A DNA stretch of 64,000 nucleotides from Caecitellus pseudoparvulus (Eukaryota; Bigyra: Bicosoecida), in assembly GCA_965644315.1 (NCBI GenBank), contig CBFFRQ010000077.1, positions 62,001 to 126,000 of the forward strand, written 5' to 3'. The notes below the pieces were generated by a model that saw only the letters and a program-made list of their open reading frames with translations, ran no database searches and was not told the DNA's origin. Shown in pieces: positions 51,101-60,600 of the stretch (position 1 is the stretch's first letter; each line of letters starts with the position of its first letter). Both the position numbers and the translations under genes were made by a program.

Positions 51101-52660
51101 TGTCCAGAAGGCTCGACGCAGGATCGGGTACAGGCCTGTGCAGCTGGCAAGGACTCGCCTCAAGAATGGTACTGCCCAGAGGGCGTGCCATCACCCATGC
51201 GCACGTCAGACTACACTGCAGCTTCTTCTCCTGGACAGTACACCCCAGCCTACGAACCACCCACTCAGCGCACCCAAGCTACGTCCTGCTCAGGCGGCAC
51301 AGCGTGCTGGAAAGGCGTGCAGTACCCGAGGCTAGCCTTCGCAGATGACGTGTGCAAGAACGGCTTCGGCTCCATCACTGCGACAGTCCCCAGCCTGGTG
51401 GGCGAGTCCACTATCACAATCGAGCCACATACCTTGACAGTGCAGGAGAGGATGTCTGGGCCGCTGCCCACTCCCATGAGCGCTGGTCTTGTGAGTTTCT
51501 CAGTGGGGGGCGCCCTATCTGCGCCGGGCTGCAAAGCAAGCAACCCATTTACACTGTCATCGGACGGTGTGCTGACCATGTCAGGGGCCATGTCCCCGTT
51601 TGAGTGCTTCTTCTGGGCGGTCCGGGTCAGGGCGAGGGCATCATCTACCACCATAACATGTGATATAATTGTCCGCATGCAAACTGACGAGGGTGCGATT
51701 CGCGAGCCTGCTGTGAGCATCGCAGCGGGGTCAGGACACGTCTGCTACATTTCACCGCCGGCTTCCACCACGTCCTTGGGCGGCAACTTGATCTGCCTGG
51801 CAAGTGGCGGGGATTCCACTCGTGAGAAAACGCTGGCAGCTCCCTCGTCATTGTATGGATGGATGCAAGTGGTAGCGGGTGCGGCACACGTCTGCGGTTT
51901 GGATTTTCTGGGCAATGTTGTGTGCTTTGGGCGCCAGCATGTATCCAGCCGCGGCACAGAGCATGTGTGGAGCACCCCAACTGACTGGGGACGTGCCCGC
52001 AGTGTGTCCGCAGGCGAGGACTTCACCTGCGTCATCGCTGTAGGAGTGAAGAAGGGGGACGCAGTGGAGGGTGCAGGGCGCCTGCACTGCATCGGATCCA
52101 ACGCGGAGCTCGGCTCTGCTTGGGCGGCGGCACAGCCAAGCTTCATGGACAAGCAGATCGCCGCAGTCTCCGTGGGTGGCAACGCAGTCTGTACCATTGC
52201 CTCCAGCGACGGCAGCCTCGCCTGCTTCGGCACGTCGGGCGCTTCTCGCTTACTGGCCAGCGTGCCGACTGGCGCGTTCAAGCAAGTCTCTGTGGGGCTG
52301 ACTGGAAACGCCTGTGGTCTACGGCGATCTGACTCCAAACTGCTGTGCTGGGGTGCGCAGTGGTCCGTTGGCACCATGGAGTACCCGGCCGCCTTCACCG
52401 CCGTGGCTGTGGGGGAGGACTGGATCTGCGGCGTGTTGCTTAGCGACAGCAAGCTGCAGTGCTACGGGAACATCATCCCGCGGGTCTTCTCCTCCTACAG
52501 CAACATCCCCACAGAGCCAGTCGTGCAGGTGGCGGCTGGCAAGGACATGCTCTGCGTCACGCAAACGTCCGGCTTGGTGCAGTGCTTTGGGCGCAGCCAG
52601 GTCAGCGCAAGTGCAGTGTCGCGGCTGGGCGAGGGTGTGCTGGCCCTGCTGCCCATGTGA
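45133..52660 (+). CDS. giant secreted protein: LRR, GCC2/GCC3-type Cys-rich repeats, RCC1-like propeller
   Basis: Exon 1 (45133-45970) joins exon 2 (46038-52660) over a 67-nt GTGAGT...CCACAG intron at phase 1, giving about 2486 residues. ATG 45133 gives a signal peptide (MALIAALVLSQVSRSVAQ). Residues about 60-220 hold leucine-rich repeats (LEHIEEGAFEGLSGVSALVL). A long array of about 45-residue ephrin-receptor-like (GCC2/GCC3) modules fills about 281-2034, with the beat C-x2-C, G-x-Y/F, C-x2-C-P-x-G. It is interrupted by an acidic non-repeat insert (about 364-510). After a beta-rich domain, seven RCC1-type blades run from about 2170 to 2480, for example FTAVAVGEDWICGVLLSDSK. No transmembrane helix or kinase follows, so the protein appears fully extracellular. 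The function is unknown; adhesion or coat roles are possible. Confidence 0.82.
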
Positions 52661-53361
52661 GCCGCTTGAGCTCACAACTTGGCTTCTCCACACCACTTCG
52701 CTTAGGTTTGGGAGCGCTTGAATGTTCATCTTGACTATCTTCCACTGTTCAGGTCTTTTCCCTTCGTGTCCGTTCTTCTCACCTTACCGCAGCCTTGCAG
52801 TCAGATAGAAGCGCTGAGCACAGCATGCCTGGCATGCCAGCCAGGTCCGAGCTCAAGGGGCTTCCACACCAAACGATATTTTGGAACAAGCTCTTGGGCT
52901 GCCGCTGCAACACCTACTGTCCAATTCACTTGCTTTTTGTTGTGCAACGCAGGGCTGGGACACATGAAGATGGGTGTTGGTCTCTAAAGGTCCACTTCGG
53001 CGTCATTGACGTCTGAATCCAAGCAGCATGCAAACGTTCTCATCTAGCATGGTGTTATTGATGCCCTCTCTCGCAATTTCGCACTCAGTGATAGTTTCGA
53101 CGTGCCAGGGATCATCGCGTGTCGTGAACGATGAACTGCGCCACCTTTCGCCTTGATACTCTGAAGCAAATTCAGAGAAGAACACAAAATCACGCACAGA
53201 CCCTTAACTTATTGTGTTCCCTATGCGCTGTCTCATTTTGGAACGCACACTCCAGTTTTTGAGCCGCTGCGGCGCGTTCGCCTGCTACCTCGAGGTTGCG
53301 GAAATCGGTTCCACAGCCGTCTCCCTCCTTGTGCACCGTGCCTGGCCCCAAAGCTTCTAGC
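52661..53361. other. AT-richer intergenic region, small minus-strand ORF only
   Basis: This 701-bp spacer has lower GC than the flanks. It holds a 64-codon minus-strand ORF (53197-53003, MRDFVFFSEFASEYQGERWR...), with ordinary-looking amino acid composition but no family I recognise. It might be a small gene, an exon or a relic. No RNA gene was identified. Confidence 0.4.
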
Positions 53362-54041
53362 ATGGAGTGGAGGGAGCTTCACGCAAACCTTGGTCATTTA
53401 CTTCTTGGGGACGCCCCAAGCCTGGCTCGGCACCACTGGTGCGTGGTTTCTGGGGTTTGGCGTTGGTGCCTGCTGCTCACTTCCCACATCATTTCATTCA
53501 CCCCTTGTTGCGCAGCGTTTTAGGGCTCGCATCTGGCATCAATGAGATCCTCTGCCCTGCATGTGGCGTGCTGCTCGTATCTGGCGTGACGGGTTCGCAC
53601 TGCATTGAACGGGTCAAGCCGAGCAGCGCAGCGTCTGGGACAGCCGGTCTGGACACGCCCCGGCGACGAAGGCAGCGAAAGTACCGATGCCGGGTCAACT
53701 GCACAGCGTGCGGGCATCAGGGCACTCTACCCATATCCCAACCACGTGAGGCTCGCAAGAAACGCTCCCGTGGCGAACGCAGGCGCCGCGCCGTCGCGGC
53801 TGCCGCGGCAGCTGACGCCAAGACGCAGCAGCGGCTGGCATTGGAAGCGATTAAAGGTCGTGGGTTGCAGGTCATCGGTGGCGGCTCTTTGGCCTCCTCC
53901 TGCAATCGACTCCCCCCCAGCGCCGCCCGGGGCAAGCTGGGGTCGGGCCTCGCTGCGACCATGGGCATGGCTTCGTCGGCGCCTGCGACCAAGTCGTCTT
54001 TCCTGGCACTGGGGGCTGCCCTGAGGGGAGGGGGGCTGTGA
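53362..54041 (+). CDS. RPP21: Rpp21/SNM1/Rpr2-like RNase P/MRP protein subunit
   Basis: Exon 1 (53362-53438) and exon 2 (53516-54041) join over a 77-nt GTGCGT...GCGCAG intron at phase 2, giving 200 residues. The spliced N-terminus ends SLARHHCVLGLASGINEIL, fitting the helical start of Rpp21 proteins. The zinc site follows: CPACGVLLVSGVTG, a basic linker (RRRRQRKYRCRV) and CTACGHQGTLPI, giving the four-cysteine pattern. A Lys/Arg-rich segment and an Ala/Gly-rich tail complete it. Family members bind RNase P or RNase MRP RNA in pre-tRNA or pre-rRNA processing; the sequence does not decide which. The C-terminal 325 bp overlap the antisense end of the WW gene, so one tail may be shorter than drawn. 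Confidence 0.75.
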
Positions 54042-54796
54042 GCCTCACGTGTCTGACTCGCGCTGGCGCTTGACCCCCCCTCGCTGTGCAGGGGGGGGTG
54101 GCGCAGGGGGGACGTCCCATCTGGAGGTGGGGGGGGGGGCCCAGGTACCGGCACCCCCCCCCCGGTAGAGGGCGGGGGGGGCAGGGGTGGAGACGCCTGG
54201 GTGGCCCATGCAGGGCGGGTGGCTGCAGATGTTCCACGTTGGGGCGCTGCGTGTTCCCGCTGCGCCGCGCGCAGCGCTGCAGGTGCAAAGCCAGGCACAT
54301 CCACGTCAGCAGGCACCTGCCAGGTGACGCGGCCGTCCAGCGTGTTCCACCAATACACCGCCCCAGTGTCTTTCACCTGCACTGGTCGCCATGTCGGCGC
54401 CTGGCTCGCTGCCTCTTGGCGTGTTGCAGGGTGCCTCCAGCTGCTGGCGCCAGCCGCGTCGTAGTAGTACGTGGGCCCATCGGGCGGCACCCGGGCTGCC
54501 TTCCAGCCAGCAGGGAGACCTTCCACTGTAACAGGCACTGGGGCAGCTCTGGGGCGGGCGTGCAGGGCTGAGGCTGCCTGGGTTTGGGCCTTGGCTGCGG
54601 CTTGCGCCTTGCTTCGCTGCTGCACCATGCGCAGGGTGTTGTCTCGAGAGGCGCTGAGGCGAGGAGGGGCCGCCCGGGCAGAGGTGCCGACACTCTGACC
54701 AGCCTTGTTTAGATGTGCTCTGGCTGCGTCACGTGCTTTGCGCGCTGCGATCTCCTCTGCCGCGCGGTCAGCCAGGGACTTGGGTCGGGCTGGCAT
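53717..54796 (-). CDS. tandem WW-domain protein
   Basis: ATG 54796 opens a 359-residue frame starting MPARPKSLADRAAEEIAARK. Two WW domains lie at about 80-150: LPAGWKAARVPPDGPTYYYD ending in SSWRHP, and PTWRPVQVKDTGAVYWWN ending in VTWQVP. The second has WW where the aromatic pair sits, still within the family pattern. A Pro-rich stretch with C-tracts (PPLPPPPSTGGG, PPPPPPDG) follows, then low-complexity sequence to the stop. WW domains bind Pro-rich ligands, and spacing of this kind is common in splicing and transcription cofactors such as PQBP1-like and FBP11-like proteins. No further domain was recognised, so the role is open. The last third overlaps RPP21 on the other strand and may not be coding. 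Confidence 0.68.
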   Translation of the reverse strand: MPARPKSLADRAAEEIAARKARDAARAHLNKAGQSVGTSARAAPPRLSASRDNTLRMVQQRSKAQAAAKAQTQAASALHARPRAAPVPVTVEGLPAGWKAARVPPDGPTYYYDAAGASSWRHPATRQEAASQAPTWRPVQVKDTGAVYWWNTLDGRVTWQVPADVDVPGFAPAALRAAQREHAAPQRGTSAATRPAWATQASPPLPPPPSTGGGVPVPGPPPPPPDGTSPLRHPPLHSEGGSSASASQTREAHSPPPLRAAPSARKDDLVAGADEAMPMVAARPDPSLPRAALGGSRLQEEAKEPPPMTCNPRPLIASNASRCCVLASAAAAAATARRLRSPRERFLRASRGWDMGRVP

Positions 54797-54977
54797 GGCG
54801 GGCAATTTCCGCAGCCTCCAGCACGGGCAACTGCTCACAACGCCTCCAGAAACAATCCAATAAGTCGCAGAATAAAGAAAAAACAGGTATTCGTTTGTGC
54901 GCAGTCGCACTTGGAGTGCCTGCTGCACCTCATTTTTCTGTTGTAGCCAACTGTCGCTTGTGTGCGGCTTGCTAGCC

Positions 54978-55453
54978 ATGACTGAGGCAGGGCAGCAAGA
55001 CGCCGAGGCCATCAGCAAGCAGCTGTATGAAACAATGAAGCCGCACGTCAAAGCTTGCAACGAGCAGCTGGAACAGATTGTGGACAACCAGCAGCGCACT
55101 GCCGCTGCCATTGAGGCCTGCCTGGCTCGTGAGTGTGCAACGCAGGCGAAACGCTGGTCTGCTCCCTTGCCCGTATCTTGCATGCGCTTCGCTCACGTGA
55201 CGTAGAGCTGGGCGAAGCTGGCAGCATTGAAATCTCAGAACACACAGCAGAGCTGCCTCTGCGTCTGCATGCTTTGCGCCGGCGAGCTGCAGCGGTGCAG
55301 AAGACTCTGACTGGCGCTGCAGCTGACTTGGCGCGCACCAGCGCATTGCTGGCGAGCCACGGCTTCCAGGGTCCGGTTCCTGCTGGGCAGGACACGACTG
55401 AGGATGAGGAAGTCCAGAGTCAGCCCGGCAGTGTCGCAGCTGACTCTCCGTGA
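54978..55453 (+). CDS. SNAPIN-like coiled-coil subunit (BLOC-1/BORC type)
   Basis: Exon 1 (54978-55128) and exon 2 (55206-55453) join over a 77-nt GTGAGT...GACGTAG intron at phase 1, giving 132 residues, close to SNAPIN (136). The protein is almost all helix. KQLYETMKPHVKACNEQLEQ and QRTAAAIEACLAQL match the first SNAPIN helix in spacing. LPLRLHALRRRAAAVQKTLT and ADLARTSALLASHGF match the second. The C-terminus is short and acidic. SNAPIN is shared by BLOC-1 and BORC and acts in endosome and lysosome positioning. Small coiled-coil subunits resemble one another, so another BLOC-1/BORC member or a general coiled coil remains possible. It is divergent from the WW gene with 181 bp between. Confidence 0.6.
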
Positions 55454-55748
55454 GGTGGGTGCGGGGGCAGTCTCATGTGAGCAAGCCGTCAACCCTCTCA
55501 TGTTGGAGGAGGGCCAAGAGCACGGATCTGGAGAGTACAGGGCAGAGAACACAGGCAGCATGGACGCAGTGTGCGTGTGTTGATGTGCTACTGATGCTTC
55601 CTGGCGTGGAGGGGGTGCAGCGCTGAGTCATTGGAGGCAGAGTCGTGCAGCTGAGGCTTGTTGCCAAATGCACCCCTTCACGCGACACCACGGTTCCTGT
55701 GGCCCACATTATGGAATGTCCTGTTGTATCGCCCCACACACACCACGC

Positions 55749-57396
55749 ATGAGTTCTCGGCGCACGGGGGGTGGCAAGCGCGCTCGGGCTGCGCCTGCTC
55801 CCGCGGCCGGCGCAGGAAGTGGCAGTGAGGGGGAAGCATGGGTGCCGGAGGAAGAAGAGTGGGGCGTGGAGATCCAGCCCCAGCCAAAGGTGGCAAGAAG
55901 GGGCGGAGCTGGTGGAAAGGTGTGGCGCAGTTGCGAGAGGCCTTTACGCACGGCGCCGCGCAGCGTTTGCTGCACGTTTCATTCAAATGCCGCAGGCGAA
56001 ACGCGGGCGCAAGGCAAGCAAGGCCCCAGGCTCAGGCAAGGCGCCCACTGCGCGGAAAGTGACACCAGAAGAAGCACTCGCGCCGGTTGCGGCCCTGCAG
56101 TCCAGCATGCACACTGCCACAGCCCATGGTGCGGGTGACGCCACGTTGCAATCACTCGGCTACTCTGGCGTGCGGGAGGTGGCTGAGACGGGGCCGGTGG
56201 CGGTGCAGCGCCGCATCGAGCACATTGTGGCTGAAGTGGCACGCAGCATCCTAGAGGGGCATGGCTTTGCGTACGCCGTGCCGAATCGCGGCGCGTCGAA
56301 CCAGATGTACATCGCGGAGCTGGATCGCATCGTGCTGCGCGACAAGCTCAGCGTGCGACCCTTCGTCGGCACGTCCACGGTTCGCAAGACCGCCATCATG
56401 ACACGTGTCATGCAGCTGGTGCACGAGGTGTTGTCCAAGAACATCCACACCACCAAGCGTGACCTGTTCTACACCGATGTGAAGCTGTTCAAGAGCCAGG
56501 AGGAATCTAACGCAGTGCTGGATGACGTCGCCTGCATGGCCGGCTGCACCCGCACATCCCTGCACGTAGTGGCCTCCGAGAAGGGCGTCGTGGTGGGCCG
56601 ACTGCAGTTTCGAGGTGCGCCGTGTGCTGGCAGCTGCACCGCACCCCCCCCTTCACACCCCTCCCACCTCCCTTGCACAGAGGACGGGGACTTCATCGAC
56701 TGCAGCCGCATGGGTGTTGGGGGCAAGGCCATCCCCCCATTCATCGACAAAATCACAGAGCTCACATCAGACGCGAAGTTCGTGCTGCTGGTGGAGAAGG
56801 ACGCCGCCTTCATGCGCCTGGCAGAGGACAGGTTCTACAACAAGTACCCCTGCGTCATCATCACGGCCAAGGGTCAGCCCGACGTCGCCACACGCCTGTT
56901 CCTGCGCAAGGTCAAGATGACCCTGGGCATCCCCGTGCTGGGGCTGGTGGATGCCGACCCGTACGGGCTGAAGATCCTCTCCGTGTACATGTCCGGGTCC
57001 AAGGCCATGAGCTACGACTCGGCATCCCTGACGACGCCAGACATCAAGTGGCTGGGCGTGCGCCCCAGCGACCTGGACAAGTACGCCATTCCCGAACAGT
57101 GCCGCCTGCCCATGACGGAGAAGGATATCAAAACGGGCAAGGACCTGCTGAAGGAGGATTTCATCGCCTCCAACCCCGCCTGGCACGCCGAGCTGCAGAC
57201 CATGGTGACTAGCAAGGTGAAAGCGGAAATACGTGCGTGGCGCACCCTGAACCGGAAACAAGCCGCCTCTTGCGTGAATGTTCACCCCCCCCGCTCCCTC
57301 CTTCGCACGCACACAGAGTCCTTATCTTCGTACGGCTTCCAGTACCTGACAGAGGTGTACCTGCCGCAGAAGCTGGCCGACGGGGATTGGATTTAG
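55749..57396 (+). CDS. TOP6A: TOP6A / SPO11-3-like topoisomerase VI A subunit
   Basis: Four exons (55749-55919, 55996-56614, 56681-57232, 57317-57396) join over introns of 76, 66 and 84 nt, giving 473 residues. The 66-nt intron is in frame with its flanks, so an unspliced reading adds a Pro-rich insert; removing it restores [17 protein letters not shown] basic, acidic-patched N-terminus leads to the 5Y-CAP domain with the catalytic Tyr (about 216) in KRDLFYTDV. The Toprim domain follows with Glu about 302 in [12 protein letters not shown] and DADPYG at about 354-359. The C-terminus [14 protein letters not shown] matches plant SPO11-3. Topo VI makes and reseals double-strand breaks with TOP6B and supports endoreduplication in plants. 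Meiotic SPO11 is less likely, given the C-terminal signature. Confidence 0.9.
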
Positions 57397-57603
57397 CCCA
57401 GACAGGGCAGCCTTGTTTACTTTCGCAAGTCACTGTCCAGAACAACGCAGCGATCTTCACAGCAGCACAGAGCGAGGTGCATCCAAATTGTGCATTCACC
57501 AGCGCCCTGCACAGTGCAGGTTCACAACGGGGAGAGGAAGTAGCACTCACACACACGGCGCACCAATCACGTTCACACACAGTCTCTCCAGCACATGCCC
57601 CCC

Positions 57604-60600
57604 TCACGCGAGCTTGCCCTGCATGGCGCGGTACGCTTCCATCCACAGCTTCAGCGTGTCCACCCACCGCCGCGCCTCGGGGGCCACGGTGGTCTCCAGG
57701 AACAGGGTGCGTTTCTCCGCCTGCACCCACAGGCAGCAGGCCGGGTCGGCGGGTTTGGGCCCGAACACGCCCTTCTTCTCCACCACGTGCTTGGCGCCGG
57801 GGCCAGCGTGCACGTCCAGAATGTGCACGATGTCCAGGGCGCCCTGCCGCGCGTGGGTCTTGGGGTGCAGCCACACAATGGACTTGAAATCGTCACTGGC
57901 CCGCACCACGACGTCCTTGCTACCCTTCCCATCCCACTTCTGCATGGTGTTGCCGGACAGCAGCGCGTGGCGGGCGGCGTCGAAGCGCTTCATGAGCGCC
58001 GCTAGCTTGGCCGCCAGCTCGCTCTCGCTCTCCTCCGCCTTCTCGCTGGACAGGTTGGCGGCTGCGGCGTTGCCGAGAGACTTCAGCGCCTCCATGGTGA
58101 TGAGGGCAGACTCGCACGCCTCCTGCAGTTCCGGCTCCGCCTTGTGCACATCCATGATGGTGCGGACAAGGGCCTCCCCACCCTCGTCCACGACGATGCT
58201 GCAGGCCTCGGTGGAGGTGGACGCCAGCTGGTCCAGGGTGGTGATGGCCTCCAGCAGCAAGTACACGTCATCGGGGTGCTTGCTCACGGCGGCAGTGATG
58301 GAGTCGATGCCGCCGTACTGCACGACGGCCTGGAAGGCTTGTTCGTGCTTGGCCAGCAGCGCCAGCACCTTAAAGGCACGCTCCACAACGCGGGGGTGGT
58401 CCATGTACCGCTCGACAGCCTTGATGATGAGGGGGGTGCCCTCGTCTCCCACCAGCCGCATGAGGTCCTCTGCGAAGCACACGCGCTGCAGCACGCGCAG
58501 GGACTGCTTCACGACAGACCGCGCCATGCCGGTCCACGTTCGCAGGGCGGTGAGGATGACTGGCAGCCCCTGCCGAGCCCGCAGCGCCGCGAGGCCTGCG
58601 TCGTCTTCACAGGTCATGGACAGGATGGCCAGGCTGAAAATGACGGGGTCTTCGGAGGAGGCGAAGGACTCCAGCGCATCCACGACCGCCGCCACGCCGC
58701 CACCGGCCACGAACTTCAAGCAGGCGGCGTCGCACTCCGTGACGCTGATGAGGGCTGACAGGGCCTGCGTCACCACTGACTCATCGTACTCGAAGTCGCG
58801 CAGGGCGTCCAGCAGCGGCTGCACCAGCACCACGCCCTCCGCCATGACTGCCTCCACGACATCTGGGTCGTCCAGGATGCTGGCTAGCGCCTTGCACACT
58901 GCCATGACGACGTCTGGGGCGCTGCCGAACTCCTCCAACAGGTGCATCAGCGCGGCGACGGCGCGTGCCTCAGCCAGGGCCAGGCGCAGTGCCCCTGGCT
59001 GCCACGCGCCGACGTCCATGGAGCCGTCGGGCGGGTCGTCTGACTCGGCGTCTGCGACGTGCAGGAAGCAGGATGCGAGCAGGGGCGCCTGGTCGGCAGA
59101 GGTGTCCTCCATGAAGGCACGCGCCTTGCAGGCAGCTGTGAGGTGCTGCCCACCCCCGCCACAGGCCAGGAACTGCGTCGCGTGCTGCCCCTTGGTGATG
59201 AAGGCCAGCAGCGTCAGCACGTTCTGCACCTGTTCCTCATCAGTCACGCTGGCGTCGGCGGTGAACGCGACCAGTGCCGGGCCCACGTGCACCGCCACGC
59301 CGTACGAGTGCTTGCTAGACACGGCGGCGATGTTGCGCACTGCAGCGAGGAGGGACCGAAGGACGGCGGCATCCCACCGCCACGCCAGCACCGCCCCCCC
59401 CAGCGCCTGCAGCAGGGCGGCGTCCAGGAACTCACCAGGCACGTCTGCGCCTGCCAGTGCTAGCATGGTCAGCACACTGGCGCCAGCCTTCACCACAGAG
59501 GCACAGTGCAGCCACGTGCCGGGCTCCGGCTCCGCACCCCCCTCCACATCCGCAGGGGATACCCCAGCCCACGCATGGGCCGTGAGCATGGCCAGAGCCC
59601 CTGCCCTCACCAGTGGCGCTCGGATGGAGGGCAGGCTGGCCAGGCGGGTGAGCAGGAAGAGCGTGCCGCCCATGCCCTCTTCGCTGCCTATGGCGGCACA
59701 CAGCAGGCCCAGGGTGACGTAACCCACCTGTGCCTGGGTCAGGCAGGTGAAGGTCGCGTCGCCAGCGGCGGCGCTGTCGGCGCCTGCGACCAGCTCTGCC
59801 ATGTTGGCCGAGTCGCGGATGAGGGCGCCGATGGTGCGGGCGATGGGCCCGGTGAGCTCTGGGCACCGGCGGATCTTGGCAGTGGCTGCGAGCAGGGTGG
59901 CCAGTACGCCCGCGTCCACCACCTCCACCTCCCGTCCCATGCTCTCCACTGTGCTGTGCAGGGTGGTCACGCGCTGGGCCAGGTCGCCGTACACGGTAGG
60001 CGCCTCCCACACCGCCTCCCCCGTGGACAGGTCAGTGTAGAAGAACACGCCTTCGTCAGGGGACAGGGTCTTGGTCACGGCGAGGCCCTCGGGTTGCGAC
60101 TCGGGGTCGCGCAAGAGGTCTGCCGGGTCCACGGTCGTGCCTGGCGCCGTCGCGTTGATGGCCTGCACCAGGTCCAGCGCCATGCCTGTCACGACGTTCA
60201 GGGCGTCGGGGTCGAACTTGCCATCCAGAGCCTCCAGTGCCGTCTCAAACATGGCCGCTTCCTCAGCCTCGGCGGCGGTCGCAGTGCGACGTGCCACCAC
60301 CATGGCCTGCATGCCTCGCTCGGACAGGTGCACCTCGTCCATGCTCAGGCCGCGGGAGACGAGGCCGATGATGTCGGCGGCGCGACCTGCGACGGCGTGG
60401 TCGACGCCCACGTCGCTGCGACCACGCCCCCCTCGCCCCGTGCTGTACAGCCCCACCGTGTCCGACAGCGTGGCCATGGCCCAGTCCTGGCCCAGCTCCC
60501 GCAGCACGGCCATGGAGCCCGTCACAGCGAGACTGCGGAGCAGCTTGAGCAAGTGCGTGGCATATGCTTTGTTGTCCATGTTCTGCTCCAGCGCAGCCAC

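Noticed and set aside
46040-51300. Cys-rich array as a set of separate small secreted proteins
   Set aside because: The frame is continuous without stops or internal signal peptides, so one protein is simpler.
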